A stretch of DNA of 8,707 nucleotides from a bacterium (lineage in GTDB: Bacteria > Krumholzibacteriota > Krumholzibacteriia > JACNKJ01): NCBI GenBank assembly GCA_014382085.1, contig JACNKJ010000050.1, positions 1-8,707 on the forward strand. Direction: 5' to 3'. Both the position numbers and the translations under genes were made by a program. Positions within the stretch are counted from its first letter, which is position 1, and each line of letters opens with the position of its first letter. The notes beneath the pieces are model-generated. The model was given only the letters and a program-made list of their open reading frames with translations, ran no database searches and was not told the DNA's origin. This document shows positions 1-5,091 of this stretch, piece by piece.

Positions 1-399
1 TCCCTCGAGCAGGAGCACGGGATGGCCTTGGTAGCGAGGCCGCCAGTCTCCCTTGCGGAGTCGACGATCTAGGGGAACTACGCGCTTGGCCGCCGCCAGC
101 AGAAGCGCCAGTGCGAGTTCCGATGCGGGTCCTGAATTGTGATGCAGATTGTGCACGGCGATCTGCGGCCGCTCTCGCAACATGCGCCGAGTTTCCGTGG
201 GAAGACCCGCGTAGGGAATGATCAGACCGCGCAGGCTCGGGCTTGCGTCGAGGAGCGTTTCCGTGGGTCGCCCCGCTACGAGGATTTCATAGTCCGCCGG
301 ATCCGGTACTTCATCTCCGGAGCTTAAACTCAAACGATCATCCAGCAGGTCGGTGAAGTTTGTCTCGGAGTCAAAGCCGTGGCGAAAGTGTACGCGCAT
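1..399 (-). CDS. D-isomer-specific 2-hydroxyacid dehydrogenase, N-terminal part (runs off left edge)
   Basis: The reverse strand reads open for 133 codons from an ATG at 399-397 to the window edge, so the C-terminal part is missing. Members of this family use NAD(P)H to reduce 2-keto acids to D-2-hydroxyacids, or the reverse (glycerate, phosphoglycerate, lactate types); the substrate cannot be told from this part. Residues 1-80 fit the substrate-binding half (YEILVAGRP near 38, LRGLIIPYAGL near 57). Residues 85-133 give the family hallmark at the hinge into the Rossmann domain: HNSGPASELALALLLAAAKR, then a D-R-R-L-R-K-G-D-W segment and a closing LLEG. In relatives this is followed at once by the glycine-rich NAD loop, which lies outside the window. 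An AAGGG stretch sits about 9 bases before the ATG, inside the end of the upstream VOC remnant, whose stop is 5 bases away. The two were probably once co-transcribed. Family call is firm; specificity is unknown. Confidence 0.85.
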   Translation of the reverse strand, partial: MRVHFRHGFDSETNFTDLLDDRLSLSSGDEVPDPADYEILVAGRPTETLLDASPSLRGLIIPYAGLPTETRRMLRERPQIAVHNLHHNSGPASELALALLLAAAKRVVPLDRRLRKGDWRPRYQGHPVLLLEG

Positions 400-404
400 C
401 GCGC

Positions 405-530
405 TCAACCCTTAGTGGCTTGAGGATCCATCTGCATCATGCCGAAGGGGTTTCCCTCGCTGTTTTTACAATAAGCCATCCAGCCAACTCCCGGTACGTC
501 GATCTTCGGCGTATCCCGCCAAAGCCCTTC
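405..530 (-). pseudogene. C-terminal remnant of a VOC (glyoxalase/bleomycin-resistance-like) protein
   Basis: On the reverse strand, in frame with a TGA at 407-405, about 40 codons read as the typical end of a VOC-superfamily protein: TPKIDVPGVGWMAYCKNSEG, then NPFGMMQMDPQATKG and stop. In intact relatives of roughly 115-130 residues, the PGVGW-x-AYCK-x-x-EGN-x-FG-x-MQ block is the last beta-strand pair and carries a metal-site Glu. Here the frame has no suitable start: the only ATG within it, at about 479-477, would give 24 residues. Further upstream lie the terminator and stop codon of the next gene, so the N-terminal two thirds are gone. The stub ends 5 bases before the 2-hydroxyacid dehydrogenase start, so it looks like the surviving tail of a former operon partner. 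The homology call comes from motif recognition only; the exact breakpoint (about 515-535) is an estimate. Confidence 0.7.
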
Positions 531-532
531 GC

Positions 533-570
533 GCAAAAGGAAAACGCCCGCCTCAGGATTGACGGGCGTT
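533..570 (-). terminator. Rho-independent terminator of the secreted-protein gene
   Basis: On the reverse strand, AACGCCCGTC (570-561) pairs with GGCGGGCGTT (552-543) around an 8-base loop, including one G-T pair. It is followed by TTCCTTTT (542-535). It starts 20 bases after the stop codon at 593-591. The T-rich tail abuts the VOC remnant. Confidence 0.8.
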
Positions 571-590
571 TCGGTGGAGCAAGTCAGAAG

Positions 591-1289
591 CTAGTAGAGA
601 GACTTGACCTGGCTCCAGTCGCTGGTCTCGGTGTCCACCGTGCAGTCGCCTATGTTCATGGCGATGTCCACGATTTCCCACCAGGATCCATACAGGTCGA
701 CACTCGCCGAGCAATCGTAGTCAAAAACAGGCAGGGGGTAGTCCACGGGGAAATTGTAACCGTAGTCTTCGCCCATCTGAATGGCTTCGATCACATCGAA
801 GAAGACGCAGACGTCGATGCAGTCAACGAACTGGGCCATCATCTCGATGGTTGTGGATCGGAAAATGGGAACTCCACCAACCAGGGTGATGGTGGTGGTG
901 AAGTAGGCCGACTGCAGGTCGGCGAAGTAATCAGCAGCGCCGTTGTCCCAGGCTTCTCCCGTACCATTGAGCCAAAGCTGACCGCCGCAGTACTCGGTGA
1001 AGTAAACCATGTCGCCGTTGCCATAGTCGTCGACGGTGTTTTCGATGAGTTCGGGTTCAACGCAGATGGCGGGGCAGAACAGCATCCACTGTCCGCCTAA
1101 CTGGCCGTCGAAGGATTCGGCGAAAATGGCATTGCCGATTTCACCCGACTGACCGCCGGGCTCGGATTCCGAGGCGCGACCAGGTAGCATGTTCCCGTCG
1201 TTGGTGCTGTAGTCTCCGTAAAGTGGGCAGTTGGCCGATACCGCGCTCGCGCTCAATATCAACAGAAGACCCAGAATAGCTTTGGTCAC
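591..1289 (-). CDS. Secreted, cysteine-rich acidic protein of unknown function
   Basis: A 232-residue protein that I do not recognise. It begins with a GTG (1289-1287) preceded by a strong GGAGG six bases upstream, which fixes the start. Residues 1-19 form a Sec signal peptide (MTKAILGLLLILSASAVSA) with cleavage before Asn20, so the product is exported. The mature chain has eight cysteines (C21, C72, C76, C101, C157, C161, C193, C216), including two CxxxC pairs at 72/76 and 157/161. An even number fits four disulfides in an oxidising compartment. It is strongly acidic and rich in Asp, Gly and aromatic residues, with a Thr-rich, likely beta-strand stretch at 131-147. There is no CxxCH heme motif, membrane segment after the signal, or catalytic motif that I can see. 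It has its own terminator and is probably monocistronic. The 246-aa open frame on the other strand across it is a shadow. Confidence 0.75.
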   Translation of the reverse strand: MTKAILGLLLILSASAVSANCPLYGDYSTNDGNMLPGRASESEPGGQSGEIGNAIFAESFDGQLGGQWMLFCPAICVEPELIENTVDDYGNGDMVYFTEYCGGQLWLNGTGEAWDNGAADYFADLQSAYFTTTITLVGGVPIFRSTTIEMMAQFVDCIDVCVFFDVIEAIQMGEDYGYNFPVDYPLPVFDYDCSASVDLYGSWWEIVDIAMNIGDCTVDTETSDWSQVKSLY

Positions 1290-1375
1290 TTTCGACCTCC
1301 AGGGTGTGATGAGGAAGTACAGGATGCGATGAGCAAGCCCTAGGTAGACCCGGAAAGGGTATCATTTATCTGAAA

Positions 1376-1397
1376 CCAAAACAAGACTCGCGAGTCT
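1376..1397 (-). terminator. Possible weak terminator downstream of the GNAT gene
   Basis: AGACTCGCGAGTCT (1384-1397) is a perfect 14-base palindrome that can form a 5-bp stem with a CGCG loop. On the reverse strand it is followed by the T-rich TGTTTTGGTTT. It lies 9 bases beyond the stop codon of the acetyltransferase gene. The stem is short, so termination may be leaky. Confidence 0.45.
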
Positions 1398-1405
1398 GAT
1401 ATGGC

Positions 1406-1822
1406 CTAGCTCTGAAGGCGCTTGCCCAGGCTGGCCCGCTCTTCGATGCTATAACCCAATGATCTATAGAACGATACGACTTCATGATTCTCGGCCCGAA
1501 CCTGAAGGTTGACCTTCGGGCAGCCGGCCTTCACCAGGGAGGATTCCGCCGCCTCCATGAGGCTCCTGCCCAAGCCCTTCCGTCTCTGCTGGGGATGCAC
1601 CGCCATGTAGTAGATCCATCCCCGATGACCGTCATAGCCTCCCATTACACTCCCGATGATTTCACCTTCATCTTCTGCCAGTAGGAAAAGTTCGGGATGC
1701 ACGAGCATCTTGCGGTCAAAATCGTCTTCAGGACAGTTGTGAGCGGGAGCGTCGGGGAAGACGAGACGCCACAGGTCCGCCACGGCAGTTCGATCTTCCC
1801 TGGTTGCGGGACGGATTCTCAT
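1406..1822 (-). CDS. ypeA: GNAT-family N-acetyltransferase, YpeA type
   Basis: A 138-residue single-domain GNAT protein that would transfer acetyl from acetyl-CoA to an amine; the acceptor of the YpeA group is not established as far as I know. The fold is visible in order: an N-terminal strand (MRIRPATRED), the segment LFLLAEDEGEIIGSVMGGYD (46-64), then motif A at AVHPQQRRKGLG (74-85) holding the Q/R-x-x-G-x-G acetyl-CoA pyrophosphate loop, and C-terminal motif B with FYRSLGY (118-124). VMGGYDGHRG (59-68), AGCPK (99-103) and the terminal LGKRL (132-136) match what I remember of E. coli YpeA, so the subfamily call is fairly specific. Length is normal. The start is fixed by AGGAGG five bases before the ATG at 1822-1820. 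It is flanked upstream by the terminator at 1878-1904 and is probably its own unit. No link to the cytochrome genes is evident. Confidence 0.88.
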   Translation of the reverse strand: MRIRPATREDRTAVADLWRLVFPDAPAHNCPEDDFDRKMLVHPELFLLAEDEGEIIGSVMGGYDGHRGWIYYMAVHPQQRRKGLGRSLMEAAESSLVKAGCPKVNLQVRAENHEVVSFYRSLGYSIEERASLGKRLQS

Positions 1823-1877
1823 TCCTACCTCCTCGTTCGTGTAGATTGAGATCCAGAGGAGCCAGGATCAAGCAAAG

Positions 1878-1904
1878 AAAAACCCGCGCCTGGCGGGCAC
1901 GGGT
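1878..1904 (-). terminator. Rho-independent terminator of the small helical protein gene
   Basis: On the reverse strand, ACCCGTGCC (1904-1896) pairs with GGCGCGGGT (1890-1882) with one G-T pair and a 5-base loop, followed by a run of T (1882-1878). It lies about 20 bases after the stop codon at 1926-1924. It separates this gene from the acetyltransferase gene. Confidence 0.82.
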
Positions 1905-1923
1905 GTACTAGCCCAGGGAATCC

Positions 1924-2190
1924 CTAGATCCAAGCCGGGTCAAATCCTTCGCTTGAAACTTGCGGATACTCCGAGCGCATCAGGTTCTCATTCTCGAAGA
2001 TGTCATCCAGGAGTTGTTGAATTCGTGGCGAGATTTCAGATTCGGTTTTGTGGGTATAGCGTTCAGCCCGGAGCATGAGATCCTGTCGACTGTCGTGCAG
2101 TAGATTCAGGGTTTGAAAGTCCCGGCTGCGTAGAGCACCTAGCTGAGCCCTGGTAATTTCCCTGAGTATTTCCAACATTCTGATGCTCAT
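1924..2190 (-). CDS. Small helical protein of unknown function
   Basis: An 88-residue protein from the ATG at 2190-2188, which has GGAG eight bases upstream. A TTG eight codons earlier (2214) is open but has a poorer ribosome site. The sequence is almost wholly helix-forming and heptad-like: LEILREITRAQLGALRSRDF near the start and IQQLLDDIFENENLMRSEY near the end, with no cysteine, signal peptide or membrane segment. The pattern of a leading helix with a LLHDSRQDLMLRAE stretch, then a second helix with a D-x-x-E-N core, loosely recalls flagellar export chaperones of the FliT/FlgN kind. No flagellar gene is nearby and the resemblance is weak, so I leave it hypothetical. It is cytoplasmic, ends in a strong terminator, and is divergent from the cytochrome gene at 2463. 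Confidence 0.65.
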   Translation of the reverse strand: MSIRMLEILREITRAQLGALRSRDFQTLNLLHDSRQDLMLRAERYTHKTESEISPRIQQLLDDIFENENLMRSEYPQVSSEGFDPAWI

Positions 2191-2462
2191 GGTAGCGACT
2201 CCGTCCGATATCAAGGGCTCGATCTGAATTCACGAGTGGGATGGATATGCGGATAATCGGCAAAAAATGTTTAGATCGTATGAAGACAAGATGTGAGTTT
2301 CATGAAAGTGAGTGGGCCTAATTCCATTTAGATTAAGGACTTGGGCGTCCCGAACCTGAGATGGAGGTCGCTTCGTCTCTCTAAACCCCCAAAGGCATGC
2401 TGCTTGCGTTATACTTGCACCCCTGGTTTCGGGTGTTTCATCGGGTTCGAAGAGGGAATTGC
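2191..2462. other. Divergent intergenic region ahead of the first cytochrome gene
   Basis: These 272 bases separate the minus-strand small protein from the plus-strand cytochrome and should hold both promoters. An AT-rich patch lies near 2262-2285. A perfect 10-bp palindrome TTTCATGAAA sits at 2298-2307, flanked on both sides by GTGAG, about 90 bases upstream of a sigma-54-like element. I see no reading frame of interest here. Confidence 0.5.
2394..2407 (+). promoter_or_regulatory. Candidate sigma-54 (-24/-12) promoter of the first cytochrome gene
   Basis: GGCATGCTGCTTGC has the invariant GG and GC dinucleotides separated by exactly 10 bases. It matches the TGGCACG-N4-TTGC consensus at all but two positions (A for the leading T, T for the first C). 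It would start transcription near 2419, giving a leader of about 44 bases. A TATACT hexamer at 2410-2415 is an alternative sigma-70 -10 box, but no good -35 lies 16-18 bases before it. This is motif evidence only. Confidence 0.4.
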
Positions 2463-3566
2463 ATGAAGTTTCGCCTATCCAAAACGGCATGCTTAATCTG
2501 GCTGGGAATGCTCCTGTTCGCGGGCTCCGCCCTGGCCTTCCATGAAGGCGGCGTAGCCAGTTGCGAGGGCTGCCACCTGATGCACTTCTCCCGGGATGGC
2601 CAGACCATGGCACTGGGCTACAGCGACCTGCTCATCGCCGAAACCCCCAGCGACGTTTGCCTGACCTGTCACGCCGATGATCACGGGTCCGTTTTCGGAA
2701 ACAATCCCATGGCTCCTCCGCCATTCAAAGGCGCCGGCAACTTCGTTTTCCTGCTGGAGGACAACATCAATGATGCGCCCGATGGGGCGACTAATCCCAT
2801 TCCAGGCTACGCGGCAGGGCACAGTATCGTAGCGCCATCCATGGGAATGGGATCCGATCCATTCTGGGGCAGCTCTCCGGGTGGAAGCTATCCCGCTCAC
2901 CATATGGGGTGCACCAGCTGCCACGATCCTCATGGTAACGAGAACTTCCGCATGCTTAGGAGTGTGGGGGATGAAGCGCCGGGAGGATTCATCTTCAGCT
3001 ACTCCGCGCCTGTGGCCATGGGTATGGATCTCGACTCATTCAGCGAGGAAGCGCCCGATCTTCATAGCGCCTATCTCTCCGGCATGAGCCAATGGTGCGC
3101 CAACTGCCATGAGAACTATCTCCAGGATGACCACGATGAGCATGGCGCTTCCAGTTTCGAGCACGATACCAATCGTACATTTGGCGACGAGGCTCACAAC
3201 TACAACGTCTATAATGGAACGGCCGATCCGTCTGGCGGAAGTCAGGCAACGGCCTACCTGCCGGAAGTGCCTTTCGAATCTTCGAGCAACACGATCACAT
3301 CAACACAGGGGCCTCATCCCAGTGATCGAATGAATTGTCTTACTTGCCATCGTGCTCACGCCAGCTCCGCGCCCCATGCGGGTAGATGGGATTTCAACGT
3401 GGAGACTCTCGGCCAGGATGGTGTGGTTTCGGGATCCTATCCCTTGCCCAATCCATACGGTGATCCAGCGCAGCGATCTCTCTGTGAAAAGTGTCATGAG
3501 ATCGAAGACGATGCCCGCGCCTCGGATGACTGGAAGTACCACCGCTTCTCCGGTGCGAATCGCTAA
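2463..3566 (+). CDS. omcS: OmcS-like hexaheme c-type cytochrome (first copy), candidate nanowire subunit
   Basis: A 367-residue exported cytochrome. I choose the ATG at 2463, with GAGGG seven bases upstream, over the ATG at 2397, because it gives a clean signal peptide MKFRLSKTACLIWLGML...GSALA cut before Phe26. Six CxxCH heme motifs start at C34, C66, C150, C212, C292 and C341, and at least fifteen other His can serve as distal ligands. The mature start FHEGGVASCEGCHLMH, the block GGSYP-x-x-x-x-x-CTSCHDPHG (140-158), GMSQWCANCH (207-216), NCLTCHRAHAS (291-301) and QRSLCEKCH (337-345) line up with what I remember of Geobacter OmcS. OmcS has about 430 residues, so this version is shorter. OmcS polymerises into extracellular nanowires that carry electrons to minerals and partners. 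An Asp/His-rich stretch at 222-234 lies between hemes 4 and 5 and is not matched in the second copy. After the last heme there is a 22-residue tail. The symbol marks the family, not proven orthology. Confidence 0.9.
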   Translation: MKFRLSKTACLIWLGMLLFAGSALAFHEGGVASCEGCHLMHFSRDGQTMALGYSDLLIAETPSDVCLTCHADDHGSVFGNNPMAPPPFKGAGNFVFLLEDNINDAPDGATNPIPGYAAGHSIVAPSMGMGSDPFWGSSPGGSYPAHHMGCTSCHDPHGNENFRMLRSVGDEAPGGFIFSYSAPVAMGMDLDSFSEEAPDLHSAYLSGMSQWCANCHENYLQDDHDEHGASSFEHDTNRTFGDEAHNYNVYNGTADPSGGSQATAYLPEVPFESSSNTITSTQGPHPSDRMNCLTCHRAHASSAPHAGRWDFNVETLGQDGVVSGSYPLPNPYGDPAQRSLCEKCHEIEDDARASDDWKYHRFSGANR

Positions 3567-3933
3567 GACTCCCAAAGATCATTTTAATGAGTGCCGTTCA
3601 GCTTTGAGAACGAGTTTGCTCATTCCTGCATTTATTATGGTGGGATTGGGTGATTTCTTCACCAGCCTGTCACGGCCTTCTGCCACGCTTTCGTCACGGC
3701 GACTTAGACAAGATTGTGACAAAAGTAGGTGATTTTTTTCTCCAAATATGGTCAAATTGATGCGACCAATGGAAACTATCTTCATAACGCCTTGAAAAAT
3801 AAATTCTTAGAGTTTTAGTCTTAAATCACGAATTTCGGGTAACATTGGCCAGTATTCTTGTAAAGTAAACCTCGTTTTGGTATGATCTTCCGCATCAACG
3901 CGGTTTACCTCTGTGGTGGAGAACATAAGAACC
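3567..3933 (+). promoter_or_regulatory. AT-rich intergenic regulatory region between the cytochrome and NHL genes
   Basis: This gap of about 366 bases is much richer in AT than its surroundings and holds no convincing gene. It contains GTCACGGC twice (3669-3676 and 3693-3700), a TGTCAC (3668-3673) with its inverse GTGACA (3716-3721), a short GGTGA/TCACC hairpin near 3649-3663, and a T7 run at 3733-3739. I see no strong intrinsic terminator for the first cytochrome gene. The promoter of the NHL gene lies at its right end. Confidence 0.5.
3858..3886 (+). promoter_or_regulatory. Sigma-70-type promoter of the NHL-cytochrome operon
   Basis: TTGTAA (3858-3863) and TATGAT (3881-3886) are separated by 17 bases, close to the TTGACA/TATAAT consensus with ideal spacing. 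Transcription would start near 3893, giving a leader of about 40 bases before the ATG at 3934. Confidence 0.6.
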
Positions 3934-5088
3934 ATGCATCGCAACAAAGGGAATTTCATAGCTGCAAGCGAACTCGTCTCGCGAGCGGTTTTTTCTTTGC
4001 TCATAATTGTGATGCTCCCCTTGTCCGCCATAAGTCAGCCAGCTTCCCCTCAGCCCCTCACCGTTCCCGCCGAGTTCCTGCGCGACCTGCTTCCTGCAGG
4101 CAGCAGCAGCAGTTTCCTGCGTCCCACCGACATTCATGTGGACGCGAATTCCGGCGAGATTTTTGTTACCGAAGCGGGCGGCAACCGCATTCTCATTTTC
4201 AACGCTGACGGAATGCTGCGCTATCAATTTTCCTGCGGCGACGTCATGACCCACCCCTCATGCCTGGATGTGGACGCAGACGGTTACATTTATGTGCTCG
4301 GCCCCAGTGTCGAGGGCCGTGGCATTTACCGCTACGACTACGATGGCTTGGCCCTGAGCTCCCTTCCCCTTCCCAGTGAAATCGCCGGAACGCCGCTGGA
4401 TCTGTCCAGTATCGCGCTGGATGACAGCGGTCGGCTATTCGCACTGGACCGCGGCGGCAAGCGCGTTTGCATTTTCGATCTCGAGGGTTCCCTCCTGGAC
4501 ACTTTCGACGTAGCGCCTCAGCTTGATGAAGATCTGCGCTCCGAACTGTCCTTCGGATCCCTGCACGTGCACGGCGACCGACTCTACCTGCCCATGCCGG
4601 GCCTGGGCGTCGTGCAGATCTACGACTTCAATGGAAATCATCTCAGAAGCCTGGGCCGCAAGGGCAGCACCATGGGCGAGATGAGTTTCCCCATCGCCGT
4701 GGCCCACGCCGCCGGCGACATGCTTCTGGTGCTCGACAAGCACCGTTTCAACGTACTCGGCTTCGACGGACGGGGCCGATTTCTGGGTGAGTTCGGAGGG
4801 AAGGGTTTGAGATCAGGATGGTTCTACCATCCCAGTCTCTTGGCCGTGGACGAGAAGGATCAGGTCTACGTCGGCCAGCTGTTTGAGAACAAGATCCAGA
4901 TTTGCAGGATCCCGGCCTTCATGACAATGAGTTCTACAATCAAGATCTCCGCCCTAGGCGAGCGCTCGTCTATCGCGGATCCTTTGCCCACAAGGGGGAC
5001 CTATCACAACGCTGAATTTCACCACCGCGATTTAACCGCAGAAGAAGTACAATCGCACATGACCTTTGCATCATCGTTTGGAGGTTAA
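3934..5088 (+). CDS. Exported NHL-repeat six-bladed beta-propeller protein
   Basis: A 384-residue protein. I start it at the ATG at 3934 (GGAG 12 bases upstream). An in-frame GTG at 3913 has no ribosome site and would only lengthen the N-terminus. Residues 1-34 form a long signal peptide with a hydrophobic core at 19-33, so the propeller acts outside the cytoplasm. Six NHL-type blades run from about 62 to 328, each with the pattern hydrophobic-x-V/L-D-x-x-G-x-hydrophobic-x-V-x-D/E followed by R-I-x-I-F/Y-x-x-x-G. Examples are IHVDANSGEIFVTEAGGNRI (67-86) and IALDDSGRLFALDRGGKRV (160-178). NHL propellers are binding scaffolds rather than usual enzymes. The tail (331-384) has four His in 358-375 and matches nothing I know. 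The stop codon is 3 bases before the next ATG, and the GGAGG of that gene lies inside the last codons, so the two are translationally coupled. This suggests a role in making or assembling that cytochrome. I recall NHL genes next to omcS in Geobacter, but cannot check. Confidence 0.85.
   Translation: MHRNKGNFIAASELVSRAVFSLLIIVMLPLSAISQPASPQPLTVPAEFLRDLLPAGSSSSFLRPTDIHVDANSGEIFVTEAGGNRILIFNADGMLRYQFSCGDVMTHPSCLDVDADGYIYVLGPSVEGRGIYRYDYDGLALSSLPLPSEIAGTPLDLSSIALDDSGRLFALDRGGKRVCIFDLEGSLLDTFDVAPQLDEDLRSELSFGSLHVHGDRLYLPMPGLGVVQIYDFNGNHLRSLGRKGSTMGEMSFPIAVAHAAGDMLLVLDKHRFNVLGFDGRGRFLGEFGGKGLRSGWFYHPSLLAVDEKDQVYVGQLFENKIQICRIPAFMTMSSTIKISALGERSSIADPLPTRGTYHNAEFHHRDLTAEEVQSHMTFASSFGG
5080..5084 (+). 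promoter_or_regulatory. Ribosome binding site of the second cytochrome, inside the NHL gene
   Basis: GGAGG overlaps the last codons of the NHL gene, two bases before its TAA, and stands seven bases before the ATG at 5092. This layout favours translational coupling of the two genes. Confidence 0.75.
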
Positions 5089-5091
5089 CCA

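Noticed and set aside
139..327. A 62-residue open frame on the plus strand at the left edge
   Set aside because: It is antisense to the 2-hydroxyacid dehydrogenase segment, whose translation carries clear family motifs.
360..1100. A 246-residue open frame on the plus strand
   Set aside because: It is antisense to the secreted-protein gene, the VOC remnant and the dehydrogenase start, has no ribosome site, and reads through the terminator hairpin. The minus-strand gene has a signal peptide and strong GGAGG.
2397..2462. An upstream ATG that would add 22 residues to the first cytochrome
   Set aside because: The added residues would bury the signal peptide. The ATG at 2463 has a good ribosome site and aligns with the start of the second cytochrome. 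The upstream ATG also overlaps the promoter candidate.
3352..3732. A 126-residue plus-strand frame overlapping the end of the first cytochrome gene
   Set aside because: It overlaps the heme 5-6 region in another frame, has no ribosome site, and shows no domain or signal.
3846..3861. A TTGGCC...CTTGT element considered as a second sigma-54 promoter
   Set aside because: The -12 element is out of register: 10 bases after the GG comes TG, not GC. The TTGTAA/TATGAT pair with a 17-base spacer explains the region better.
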